A stretch of DNA of 64,000 bases, taken from contig NZ_CP065373.1 in the NCBI RefSeq assembly GCF_015710575.1, positions 3,658,001 to 3,722,000 on the forward strand, given 5' to 3'. A program made the translations under genes and the position numbers. Position 1 is the first letter of the stretch. Every line of letters starts with the position of its first letter. A model generated the notes under the pieces. That model was not told where the DNA came from, made no database searches, and saw nothing but the letters and a program-made list of their open reading frames with translations. This document shows positions 8,820 to 16,473 of this stretch, one piece after another. The stretch comes from Mycolicibacterium mengxianglii (GTDB lineage: Bacteria > Actinomycetota > Actinomycetes > Mycobacteriales > Mycobacteriaceae).

Positions 8820-10346
8820 GTGGCGGTCAAGACATATCTCAAGGTGGCGGCGATTGTCGGCGCCGTGGCGGTTCTGCCGCTTGCGGCCTGCGGCAGCGAT
8901 GACCAGAAAGGTTCGATCGGCGACACCGTGGCCCGGGCTGCCGGCGGCGATCTCAGCGCAAACGGTGGCGCACGCCGGCTCGACGGCGATCAGTCGGGTG
9001 CGCTGCGCGAAACCATCGCCGACAACAACGCGCGCAACATCATCCTGCTGATCGGCGACGGGATGGGCGATTCCGAGATCACTGTCGCCCGGAACTACGA
9101 GAAGGGCGCGGGCGGTGCCTTCGACGGTCTGGACGCCTTTCCGCTGACCGGGCAGTACACCACCTACGCACTGAAGAAGGACAGCAAACCCAACTACGTC
9201 ACCGACTCGGCGGCCAGTGCGACCGGCTGGTCCACGGGCACCAAGACCTACAACGGCGCGTTGGGTATCGACATCAAGGACGACGAGCACGCCACCATCC
9301 TGGAGCTGGCCAAGAAGCAGGGGTTCGCCACCGGCGACATCACCACCTCCGAGATCCAGGACGCCACTCCGGCCTCGGAGTTCAGCCACATCACCGAGCG
9401 GGACTGCTACGGCCCCGAGGAGATGGCCACGGATTGCCAGGACGAGACGCTGGAGAAGGGCGGTCCGGGCTCGGTGACCGAGCAGCTGCTGGCCGCCCGC
9501 CCCGACATCACGATGGGCGGTGGTGCCGAGACCTTCGCCCAGACCGCCACCGGCGGCGACTTCAAGGGCAAGACCCTCGAGGTGCAGGCCAAAGAGCGCG
9601 GATTCCAGATCGTCCGCACGGCAGACGAATTGGCCGATGTCAGCACCGCCGACCAGGACGCCCCGGTGCTGGGGCTGTTCGCCGACGGCAACATGCCGGT
9701 GCGTTGGGCCGGCCCCCCGGCGGTTCGGCAGGGCTACCTGCAGGATGCGGCCACCTGTACCGACAATCCCGACCGGGGCACCGAAGTCCCCAAGCTGGCC
9801 GATATGACGGCCAAGTCCATCGAGTTGCTCTCGGGCAACCAGGCGGGCAAGGACAAGGGTTTCTTCCTCCAGGTCGAGGGCGCCTCGATCGACAAACGCG
9901 ACCACGCCGCGGACCCGTGCGGCCAGATCGGTGAGACCGTCGACTTCGACGAGGCCGTGCAGAAAGCGCTGGAGTTCGCTCGCAAGGACGGCAACACCCT
10001 GGTGATCGCGACGGCCGATCACGGTCACTCCAGCCAGATCGTCGAGGAATACACCGAGGAGGATCTGCAGGGCCTGGCAGAAGACAGCGGACAGCCGATC
10101 GAACGGGTGCGCGACGTGATGTACCCGGGCCTGACCCGCAAGCTGACCACTGCCGACGACACGGACATGATCGTCAGCTACGGCACCTCCGCGGACGTCG
10201 ACGTCGAGGACGAGGGTCACACCGGAACCCAGGTCCGGGTGGCCGCCTTCGGACCGCGGGCCGGCAACGTGGTCGGCCTGACCGATCAGACCGACCTGTT
10301 CTTCACGATGACGGACGCGCTCGGGATCGACCGCGGCGGCGAGTAG
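8820..10346 (+). CDS. PhoA-type alkaline phosphatase lipoprotein
   Basis: A 508-residue alkaline phosphatase. GTG 8820 has GAGGAG at 8809-8814. A signal peptide ends in the clear lipobox LAAC (Cys24), so the enzyme is tethered outside the membrane. Metal- and substrate-binding motifs are present in order: [11 protein letters not shown], the catalytic Ser in [34 protein letters not shown], and HTGTQV near the end. It releases phosphate from monoesters in the cell envelope. An insert with paired Cys ([13 protein letters not shown]) may form a disulfide. It sits between dinB2 and an ATPase, genes with no obvious link, and this pair is absent from the corresponding place in M. tuberculosis as I remember it. 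No Pho box was identified. Confidence 0.92.
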   Translation: MAVKTYLKVAAIVGAVAVLPLAACGSDDQKGSIGDTVARAAGGDLSANGGARRLDGDQSGALRETIADNNARNIILLIGDGMGDSEITVARNYEKGAGGAFDGLDAFPLTGQYTTYALKKDSKPNYVTDSAASATGWSTGTKTYNGALGIDIKDDEHATILELAKKQGFATGDITTSEIQDATPASEFSHITERDCYGPEEMATDCQDETLEKGGPGSVTEQLLAARPDITMGGGAETFAQTATGGDFKGKTLEVQAKERGFQIVRTADELADVSTADQDAPVLGLFADGNMPVRWAGPPAVRQGYLQDAATCTDNPDRGTEVPKLADMTAKSIELLSGNQAGKDKGFFLQVEGASIDKRDHAADPCGQIGETVDFDEAVQKALEFARKDGNTLVIATADHGHSSQIVEEYTEEDLQGLAEDSGQPIERVRDVMYPGLTRKLTTADDTDMIVSYGTSADVDVEDEGHTGTQVRVAAFGPRAGNVVGLTDQTDLFFTMTDALGIDRGGE

Positions 10347-10356
10347 CCGGCACCGT

Positions 10357-10389
10357 CGCTGCGGGCCGGCCACCGGCCGGCCCGCAGCG
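10357..10389 (+). terminator. terminator-like hairpin after the alkaline phosphatase gene
   Basis: A perfect 15-base-pair stem (10357-10371 with 10375-10389) closes a three-base ACC loop, starting 11 bases after the stop codon. There is no U-tract, which is common for mycobacterial terminators. It separates phoA from the ATPase gene. Confidence 0.8.
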
Positions 10390-10405
10390 TGTCGGGGCGA
10401 GGAGT

Positions 10406-10411
10406 TAGCGT
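10406..10411 (+). promoter_or_regulatory. -10 element for a leaderless ATPase mRNA
   Basis: TAGCGT, seven bases, then ATG 10419. It lies after the phoA hairpin, so the ATPase gene has its own start. A GGAG at 10401 is too far from the ATG to act well as a ribosome site. Confidence 0.45.
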
Positions 10412-10418
10412 CGGCGGC

Positions 10419-11573
10419 ATGCTCGACACCGTCGCGGTCCGCGGATACCGGTCCCTGCGGGACATCGTCCTGCCGTTGCGCCAACTGACCGTCGTCACCG
10501 GCGCCAACGGCACGGGCAAGTCCTCGCTGTACCGGGCGCTGCGCCTGCTGGCCGACTGCGGCCGTGGCGACGTCATCGGCTCGTTGGCCAGAGAAGGCGG
10601 CTTGCAGTCGGCGTTGTGGGCCGGACCGGAGCAACTCAGCGGCACCCGACGCACCGGTAAGACCGAGGGCACCACCCGCACCCGATCGATATCTCTGGAG
10701 ATGGGTTTCGCCGCAGATGATTTCGGTTATCTCGTCGACCTCGGTCTTCCGCAGATGGCCGGTGTCCAATCTGCCTTCGCCCGTGACCCGGAGATCAAAC
10801 GGGAGGCGGTGTTCGCCGGCCCGACACCACGGCCCAACAGCATGCTGGTGCGGCGCGGCGGCCCGCTGGCCGAAGCACGCTCGGAGGACGGCCGGGGGTT
10901 CGACCAGCTGACCAGGGGTCTGCCCGCTCACCGCAGCGTCCTGGCCGAATTCGCCCACCCCGGCGAACTCCCCGAACTGGCTGTCGTGCGAGATCGCTTG
11001 CGCGCCTGGCGTTTCTACGACGGCTTCCGAGTCGATGCCGGCGCACCGGCCCGTCGTCCGCAGGTCGGCACCCGCACTCCGGTGCTGGCTGATGACGGCA
11101 GCGACCTGGCCGCCGCCATCCAGACCATCATCGAGGCCGGGTTCGACGACCTGCAGCGCGCCGTCGCCGACGCATTCGAGGGTGCCACGGTGACCGTCAC
11201 CGTCACCGATGGCCTCTTCGATGTGGCACTGCAGCAGCCCGGCATGCTGCGCCCGCTTCGGTCAGCCGAATTATCCGACGGCACACTGCGTTTCCTGCTG
11301 TGGGCCGCCGCACTGCTGAGTCCGTCGCCGCCGTCGCTGATGGTGCTCAACGAACCGGAGACGTCCTTGCATCCGGAACTGGTGCGCCCACTGGCCACGC
11401 TCATCAGTTCGGCGGCGCGGGCCACGCAGGTGCTGGTGGTGACCCACTCGCAGGCCCTGCTGGAAAGCCTCGGGCGCGCTGAAGGCGTCGAGCTCTACAA
11501 GGACTGCGGTGAGACGCGCATTGCCGGACAGACCCCGCTCAGTGCTCCGCCGTGGGACTGGGGTTCGCGCTGA
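10419..11573 (+). CDS. AAA ATPase of the RecF/OLD-like type
   Basis: A 384-residue ATPase with an ABC/SMC-type head split by an insert. Walker A is GANGTGKSS (residues 28-36); the C-terminal half has a signature-like AELSDGTLRFL and Walker B LMVLNEPETSLHP followed by the HSQALLESL H-loop. The N-terminus (VRGYRSLRDIVLPL) is typical of AAA_21 family proteins. No nuclease (TOPRIM) domain follows, so it is a lone ATPase and not an OLD nuclease. Such proteins act in DNA repair, as antitoxins or in phage defence, but nothing in the context fixes the role. Its last 35 bases overlap the 3' end of the convergent SDR gene. Confidence 0.75.
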   Translation: MLDTVAVRGYRSLRDIVLPLRQLTVVTGANGTGKSSLYRALRLLADCGRGDVIGSLAREGGLQSALWAGPEQLSGTRRTGKTEGTTRTRSISLEMGFAADDFGYLVDLGLPQMAGVQSAFARDPEIKREAVFAGPTPRPNSMLVRRGGPLAEARSEDGRGFDQLTRGLPAHRSVLAEFAHPGELPELAVVRDRLRAWRFYDGFRVDAGAPARRPQVGTRTPVLADDGSDLAAAIQTIIEAGFDDLQRAVADAFEGATVTVTVTDGLFDVALQQPGMLRPLRSAELSDGTLRFLLWAAALLSPSPPSLMVLNEPETSLHPELVRPLATLISSAARATQVLVVTHSQALLESLGRAEGVELYKDCGETRIAGQTPLSAPPWDWGSR

Positions 11574-12429
11574 GCGGCGGGGCGGTCGCCGGTTTGAGCA
11601 CCCGGGTGAACAGCAGGTTCACCTGGCGCATCGCCACACTGTAGGGCCACCAGGCGACGCGTTTGAAGGCGTACAACGCCCGGATATCGGGTGAGGTGTA
11701 CACCATGAACCGGTTTCTGCTGATGCCGGCCAGAATTCGCTCGGCGACGTGCTCGGGCGACACCGCGTGCCCGGAGAACCGGTCGACCCACGGCGCCACC
11801 TTCGGGTGGTCACGGTCCACACCGGCGATCTCGACGGATTTGACCAGCGGCGTGTTGACCGCACCCGGCACCACCACCGACACCCCGATGCGGTGTTTGG
11901 CCAGGTCGAAACGCAGCACTTCGGACAGGCCGCGCAGCCCGTACTTGCTCGCGCTGTAGGCGGCATGCCACGGCAGCGCCACCACGCCCGCAGCCGAGGA
12001 CACGTTGACCAGATGACCGCCCCGTCGCGCAGCGATCATCGGTGGGACAAAGGTCTCGATGACGTGGATCGGGCCCATCAGGTTGATGTCGATCATCGAT
12101 CGCCACTGGTGGTGGGCGAGCCGGTCGACGGTGCCCCATGCCGACACGCCGGCGATATTGAGCACCACATCCATCGGCGGGTGCGCGGCGTGGATGTCAG
12201 CGGCGAAGGCCGCGACGGCCTCGTAGTCGGAGATGTCCAGCACCCGGCATTCGGCGACCCGGCCGCCCAGGGCGCGGGCATCGGCGGCGGTGCGCTCCAG
12301 GCCGTCGGCGTCGCGGTCGGTCAGATACAGCTCGGCACCGTCGCGGGCCAGCCGTAACGCGGTCGCTCGGCCGATGCCACTGGCGGCTCCGGTCAGAAAA
12401 CAGCGCTTTCCCGCGAACATGTCAGCCAT
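11539..12429 (-). CDS. short-chain dehydrogenase/reductase (Rv3057c-like)
   Basis: A 296-residue classical SDR. TGAASGIGRA (residues 14-23) binds the nucleotide, with Asp in LTDRDAD suggesting NAD(H). The NIAG motif (NIAGVS) replaces NNAG, and the catalytic Ser-Tyr-Lys are in VSSAAG and YSASK. The C-terminus has a hydrophobic stretch (YAFKRVAWWPYSVAM) that may contact the membrane. It corresponds in position to Rv3057c, next to the TetR gene and CYP136, so it may act on the same lipid or steroid-like substrate. Start may be 12429 or the ATG three codons later. Confidence 0.88.
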   Translation of the reverse strand: MADMFAGKRCFLTGAASGIGRATALRLARDGAELYLTDRDADGLERTAADARALGGRVAECRVLDISDYEAVAAFAADIHAAHPPMDVVLNIAGVSAWGTVDRLAHHQWRSMIDINLMGPIHVIETFVPPMIAARRGGHLVNVSSAAGVVALPWHAAYSASKYGLRGLSEVLRFDLAKHRIGVSVVVPGAVNTPLVKSVEIAGVDRDHPKVAPWVDRFSGHAVSPEHVAERILAGISRNRFMVYTSPDIRALYAFKRVAWWPYSVAMRQVNLLFTRVLKPATAPPLSANPSPTAEH

Positions 12430-12468
12430 GCGCGTGACGATACCGACAGGTCGCGGCCCGGCACGGGA

Positions 12469-13125
12469 TCAAACGGGGCTCTTGCCCCAGAACGCGTGCA
12501 GCCAGAGCTGTTCGAGAACGGCCACGCAGCGCTGCACGTCGCCGTCGGGGCCCAGGAATGTCGAGTCGCCGGAGAGCGTCCACGCGGTTGTGGCGCCGAG
12601 GGATCGCACCAGCATCGGGATGTCGTCGCTGATCGGGTGGGCGGTACCGGCTGCCACCTCGGCTTCGATATTGCGGGCGATCTCGTTGACGATGGTGGTG
12701 ATCTGGTCATCGAGGATCTTGCGGATCTCGGCATCGGCGGTGCGGGCGACGTTGCACGCCGCCATCACCGGGTCATGGTGGGCGAACACCACGACGGCGC
12801 TACCCACCATCCGCTTGGCGAAGGAGGCCGGCGATTCGTCGACACCGCGCGCGGCGAAGAACTGGGTGAGCTCTTCGAGCTCCTTGGTGGCGTCGGCGAG
12901 GATCTGGGCCAGGACGGCGTACTTGGAGTCGAAGTAGAAGTAAAAGCCCGACCGCGCCACGCCCGCCCGGTCACTGATCGTGCTCACCGACAATTCGGCG
13001 AACGGTGTTTCCTGGAGCAGATCCCGAACGGCGGCGATGATGGCCTGTCGCTGCCTGTCACCGCGGCGCCGCGGCGCTGCCGCACCGTCCGGGGACTGCT
13101 GGGAAATGCTCACGGTGTCAACCAT
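12469..13125 (-). CDS. TetR/EthR-like regulator, divergent from cyp136
   Basis: This 218-residue regulator starts at ATG 13125, which has AAGGGGG eight bases upstream; an ATG three codons earlier lacks spacing. The helix-turn-helix (residues 27-70: LSVSTISDRAGVARSGFYFYFDSK) is EthR-like, with the FYFYF motif. The C-terminal domain ends in LEQLWLHAFWGKSPV. It matches Rv3058c. It is transcribed away from cyp136, and an 18-base palindrome starts 25 bases upstream of its start codon, which makes autorepression and control of cyp136 likely. Confidence 0.9.
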   Translation of the reverse strand: MVDTVSISQQSPDGAAAPRRRGDRQRQAIIAAVRDLLQETPFAELSVSTISDRAGVARSGFYFYFDSKYAVLAQILADATKELEELTQFFAARGVDESPASFAKRMVGSAVVVFAHHDPVMAACNVARTADAEIRKILDDQITTIVNEIARNIEAEVAAGTAHPISDDIPMLVRSLGATTAWTLSGDSTFLGPDGDVQRCVAVLEQLWLHAFWGKSPV

Positions 13126-13149
13126 GCACCACACCCCCTTCGTAGTGAA

Positions 13150-13167
13150 ACTTGACAGCCGTCAAGT
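13150..13167. promoter_or_regulatory. palindromic operator between tetR and cyp136
   Basis: ACTTGAC-AGCC-GTCAAGT: two perfect seven-base arms, with the central GC also symmetric. It lies in the 134-base spacer between the divergent regulator and cyp136, the usual place and size for a TetR-family site. Confidence 0.65.
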
Positions 13168-13259
13168 AAGCCAGAGAATATGACATGAGTGGCTCACGCC
13201 ACAGTCAATTTTCGGTCCGAAGGCCTTCGGAGCCGCACGGAGCTTCTCAAGGAGTGCCC

Positions 13260-14744
13260 ATGCCCGCCACCATCAACACCTCCGAGTACCTGATCGACCA
13301 GGCGAAGCGCCGCCTCACCCCCACGTTGAACAACATGCCGGGTCTCAACGTGGTCGAGAAACGGCTGCGTGAACACGACTTCAAGCAGTTCGTCCTGGCC
13401 GAACCGCCACCCGGGAGCGGACTCAAGCCCGTGATGGGCGATTCTGGCGTGCCGGTCCTCGGCCACATGATCGAGACCTTCCGCTCCGGCCCCGACTATC
13501 TGCTCGAGGTCTACAAGAAGTTCGGCCCACTGCATTACTCGTACTCGCCGGCCCTGCCGAGCGTGGTCGCCCTGGGCCCGGACGCCACCCAGGCGATCTT
13601 CTCGAACCGGAACAAGGACTTCTCGCAGAAGGGCTGGGATCCGGTTATCGGCCCGTTCTTCAACCGAGGCCTCATGATGCTCGACTTCGAGGAGCATATG
13701 TTCCACCGCCGGATCATGCAGGAGGCGTTCATCCGCACCCGCCTGGCCGGCTACGTCGAGCACATCGACCGGGTGGCCGCGCAGGTCATCGCCAACGACT
13801 GGGTCGCGAACGACGCACGCTTCCTGTTCTATCCCGCGGTCAAGGAACTGACCCTCGACATCGCCTCGGTGGTGTTCATGGGCCACGAGCCCGGCACCGA
13901 CAAGGAACTGGTCACCAAGGTCAACGACGCGTTCACCATGACCACCCGCGCCGGCGGTGCGATCGTGCGCACCCCGGTGCCGCCGTTCAAGTGGTGGCGA
14001 GGGTTGCAGGCACGCAAGGTCCTCGACACGTACTTCGAGCAGCGGGTCAAGGAGAAGCGCGGCTCAGACGGCACGGACATGCTCACCGTGCTGTGCCACA
14101 CCGCGGACGAGGACGGCAACACGTTCTCCGACCAGGACATCGTGAACCACATGATCTTCGTGATGATGGCGGCGCACGACACGTCGACCTCCACGCTGAC
14201 CACGATGGCGTATCACCTTGCCGCCAACCCGGAGTGGCAGGAGCGTTGTCGCGAGGAGTCCGACCGCCTCGGTGACGGGCCGCTGGACATCGACGCCCTG
14301 GACAAGCTGGAGACCCTGGATCTGGTGATCAACGAGGCACTGCGCCTGGTGACACCGCTTCCATTCAACGTGCGCTCGACGGTGCGCGACACCGAGTTGC
14401 TCGGCCACTACATCCCGGCGAACACCAATGTCGTGACGTGGCCGTCGGTGAATCATCACCTGCCCGAGCTGTGGACCGATCCGGAGAAGTTCGACCCGGC
14501 GCGTTTCTCCGAACCGCGTAACGAACACAAACAGCATCGGTACGCGTTCGCGCCGTTCGGCGGTGGCGCGCACAAGTGCATCGGCATGGTGTTCGGCCAG
14601 CTGGAGATCAAGACCGTCATGCACCGACTGCTGCGCCGCTACCGGCTCGAACCACCCCACCAGGGCTACAAAGCGAAGCTGGACTACGGCGGCATGCCGG
14701 TGCCCAAGGACGGTATGCCGGTCATCCTGCGACCACTGCGCTAG
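13260..14744 (+). CDS. cyp136: cytochrome P450, CYP136 family
   Basis: A 494-residue P450. ATG 13260 follows AAGGAG at 13249-13254; the longer frame has no ribosome site. The heme ligand is Cys440 in FGGGAHKCIG, the oxygen-activating helix reads MMAAHDTSTST, and EALR provides the ExxR pair. At 494 residues it is longer than most soluble mycobacterial P450s and resembles the CYP51-like CYP136 group (Rv3059) in length, motifs and neighbourhood. An N-terminal 60-residue extension precedes the P450 fold. The substrate is unknown; sterol- or terpenoid-like molecules are a guess from family relations. Electron donors are not encoded nearby. Control is probably by the divergent TetR regulator. Confidence 0.92.
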   Translation: MPATINTSEYLIDQAKRRLTPTLNNMPGLNVVEKRLREHDFKQFVLAEPPPGSGLKPVMGDSGVPVLGHMIETFRSGPDYLLEVYKKFGPLHYSYSPALPSVVALGPDATQAIFSNRNKDFSQKGWDPVIGPFFNRGLMMLDFEEHMFHRRIMQEAFIRTRLAGYVEHIDRVAAQVIANDWVANDARFLFYPAVKELTLDIASVVFMGHEPGTDKELVTKVNDAFTMTTRAGGAIVRTPVPPFKWWRGLQARKVLDTYFEQRVKEKRGSDGTDMLTVLCHTADEDGNTFSDQDIVNHMIFVMMAAHDTSTSTLTTMAYHLAANPEWQERCREESDRLGDGPLDIDALDKLETLDLVINEALRLVTPLPFNVRSTVRDTELLGHYIPANTNVVTWPSVNHHLPELWTDPEKFDPARFSEPRNEHKQHRYAFAPFGGGAHKCIGMVFGQLEIKTVMHRLLRRYRLEPPHQGYKAKLDYGGMPVPKDGMPVILRPLR

Positions 14745-14748
14745 AAGC

Positions 14749-15231
14749 TCAGCGGCAGCTCAGTCTGTTGGCACACGCGATCACCGCGCGCAACGCCGAC
14801 GATGTGGCGTCTTCGGCCCAGGCCATGGCCCACTCGTCGGCGCTGCCGTCGGTGCCCCGGATGAACGTCACGGTGTCACGGCCCATCTGCAGCTGATGAA
14901 AGTTCAGCAGCTCCAGGGCAATTCCGTTGTCGTAGAGCATCGCGGTGAGAGCGCCGATCGGGCCGGTCGCCGACGCACACGACGTGGCGATCCGGTCCCC
15001 GACGGTCAGGGTGGCGTGGTAGGTGCGGGCCTGCAGGCCCAGGCGGCCGGTGTCGGTGCACTCCCAGCTATCCAGGCTCAGGGGCCCGGCGGTGTCTCCA
15101 TAGGCGGCCAAGAAACCGTCCCAGGACATGCCGTCGGCCTCGTCGCGAAGCCCGCGAGGCAGCGGAGCGTGGCAGAGGTCCCGGAAACGGTCGTGAAAGC
15201 GGGCGTCAGGGAAAGTGCTCGAAAGTGTCAT
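14749..15231 (-). CDS. stand-alone LeuA-type allosteric (regulatory) domain protein
   Basis: A 160-residue protein without a catalytic barrel that resembles the C-terminal leucine-sensing dimerisation domain of 2-isopropylmalate synthase. The key pattern is TYHATLTVGDR, then ATGPIGALTAML (the GNGPxDA turn of LeuA), ELLNFHQL (the DYHEH position), and the terminal SALRAVIACANRL helix (SLRAVVSAVNR in LeuA). In LeuA this fold binds leucine at the dimer interface and inhibits the enzyme. Alone it could be an amino-acid-binding sensor or a subunit regulating another protein. It is last in a run of minus-strand genes but separated from the preceding one by 169 bases that contain a candidate branched-chain attenuator, which independently points to branched-chain amino acids. 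No other function is recognised. Confidence 0.7.
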   Translation of the reverse strand: MTLSSTFPDARFHDRFRDLCHAPLPRGLRDEADGMSWDGFLAAYGDTAGPLSLDSWECTDTGRLGLQARTYHATLTVGDRIATSCASATGPIGALTAMLYDNGIALELLNFHQLQMGRDTVTFIRGTDGSADEWAMAWAEDATSSALRAVIACANRLSCR

Positions 15232-15268
15232 GTGTCGGTCTTCTCGACTCGAAGGAGGCGACCGACTG

Positions 15269-15333
15269 GTAGTAGCTTCCGACCCACAGCGGGGGGTCGG
15301 TCTGGATCAGACCCCGCTGTGGGGAGCTACTAC
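15269..15333 (-). promoter_or_regulatory. candidate attenuator: 65-base inverted repeat with alternative folds
   Basis: The outer arms GTAGTAGCT / AGCTACTAC (15269-15277, 15325-15333) and inner arms CCCACAGCGGGG / CCCCGCTGTGGG (15283-15294, 15312-15323) make one long hairpin in the leader of the LeuA-domain gene. On the minus strand a competing hairpin CCGACCC / GGGTCGG (15279-15285 with 15294-15300) and a small GGTCTG / CAGACC hairpin (15299-15313) use the same bases. The 5' arm is the coding part of the leader peptide. There is no U-tract. Confidence 0.65.
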
Positions 15334-15348
15334 GAGAATGTGATGCAC
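15307..15348 (-). CDS. leader peptide MHHILVVAPHSGV with branched-chain codons
   Basis: A 13-codon frame starts at GTG 15348 and ends at TGA 15309-15307 inside the hairpin. Codons 4-7 are Ile-Leu-Val-Val, all three branched-chain amino acids in a row, and codons 6-8 (GTA GTA GCT) are exactly the 5' arm of the long inverted repeat. A weak GCAGG lies just upstream as ribosome site. Leader peptides of this kind control leuA and ilv operons in actinobacteria by ribosome stalling. Here the downstream gene encodes a lone LeuA regulatory-type domain. Confidence 0.6.
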   Translation of the reverse strand: MHHILVVAPHSGV

Positions 15349-15400
15349 GCCTGCGACAGTAACGGCTCGCCGCGGGAGCGCGCAACCGGCTTTCCCGGGA

Positions 15401-16462
15401 TCAGCTGAAGGGGTGGTCACCGGCGGCGACGCGTCCGCCGAGCCGGATCAGGTTGGCGGCGTTGTCATGCAGACGCTCACCGGCCTCGCGATGCGCCAAA
15501 CCCGCCAGGTAGCGCGCGTACGTTCCTTCGATGACGATCGCGAGCTTGAAGCAGGCCATCGCGATGTACCAGTCCAGGTTCTGTGTGTTGCGACCGCCCG
15601 CCGCGCGGTAGGCCTCCAGAAGCTCGGTCCGTTCCGGCAGTCCCCCGAGTGCCGCCAGTTCCGCTCCGGCGTTGATCGGGTCGGGATCGTGCGGCCAGCA
15701 GACCAGGATCCAGCCCAGGTCCAGCAGCGGGTCCCCCACCGTGCACATCTCCCAGTCCACGAAGGCCGCCACTTCCGGCCGGCCCCGCCGCAGCAGGACG
15801 TTGTTCAGGTGCGCATCACCATGCATGATTCCCGGTTCGGTGTCCGGCGGCCGGTTGTCCTGCAGCCACTGCGCCAGCTCCCCGACCGCGGGCAGCGCCT
15901 CTGCCGAATAGCCACCGAGCTTGCCGTAGCTGTCGAGCAGACTCACAAACCCCGGCACCTGGCGGGCCAGGAACGACCCCGGCCGCTGCAGGCTCTCCAA
16001 CGGCAGGCCCCGCCACTGTGCCCGGCCGAGGCGGGCGAGGTCGGCGGCGTAATTCAGGCCGACCTGATACCGCATCCGGGGATCCTGGACATAGGCGTCG
16101 GCCACTTCGGTTCCCGGGTTGAACCCGTCCACGTCCTCCATCAGATAGAACACCACCCCGAGCACGTCGAGGTCCTCGCAACCCTTGACAAACCTCGGGT
16201 GCGGCACACCACTGTCGGCGAGCGTCGTCAGCACGGCGATCTCGCGCTGCATGGTGCGGTTGCTGTTGGGCCGCGGATGCAGTGGTGGACGCCGCAGCAC
16301 CACCGACTGCCCGTCGATCGTCAAGCGCACCACGATGTTCTGCGTCCCACCGGTCAGCGGTTCCACGCCCTCGACATCCGAGCCGATCCCCTGTGCCCGT
16401 ACCCAGCGGGCCAGCGCTGCCACCTCGTGGTCGGTCAGAGTGTCGCTGGTTGTGGGGGGCAT
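15401..16462 (-). CDS. aminoglycoside-phosphotransferase-like kinase (FadE-associated type)
   Basis: A 353-residue protein of the APH/choline-kinase fold. The catalytic loop is IMHGDAHLNNVLL (Asp and Asn), and the Mg-binding segment is FVDWEMCTVGDPLLDLGW. The N-lobe has a Gly-rich GGTQNIV loop and a VVLRRP Lys/Arg position. Proteins of this subgroup are usually found beside acyl-CoA dehydrogenases and SDRs, not antibiotic clusters, and probably phosphorylate a hydroxylated intermediate. The start is 11 bases after the stop of the upstream SDR gene, so the two are co-transcribed. Substrate unknown; antibiotic resistance is not implied. Confidence 0.85.
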   Translation of the reverse strand: MPPTTSDTLTDHEVAALARWVRAQGIGSDVEGVEPLTGGTQNIVVRLTIDGQSVVLRRPPLHPRPNSNRTMQREIAVLTTLADSGVPHPRFVKGCEDLDVLGVVFYLMEDVDGFNPGTEVADAYVQDPRMRYQVGLNYAADLARLGRAQWRGLPLESLQRPGSFLARQVPGFVSLLDSYGKLGGYSAEALPAVGELAQWLQDNRPPDTEPGIMHGDAHLNNVLLRRGRPEVAAFVDWEMCTVGDPLLDLGWILVCWPHDPDPINAGAELAALGGLPERTELLEAYRAAGGRNTQNLDWYIAMACFKLAIVIEGTYARYLAGLAHREAGERLHDNAANLIRLGGRVAAGDHPFS

Positions 16463-16473
16463 GTCGTGCTCTC

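Noticed and set aside
8586..10958. 790-codon open frame on the minus strand opposite the alkaline phosphatase
   Set aside because: It mirrors phoA, dinB2 and ATPase coding on the other strand, has low-complexity composition and no family motifs; long antisense frames are common in GC-rich DNA.
15269..15333. Inverted repeat as ends of a miniature transposon
   Set aside because: No target-site duplication is seen, the repeat arms coincide with leader-peptide codons, and no copy occurs elsewhere in the window.
15401..16462. Antibiotic-resistance phosphotransferase
   Set aside because: The APH-like fold is present, but the context with acyl-CoA dehydrogenase and SDR genes fits the metabolic subgroup.
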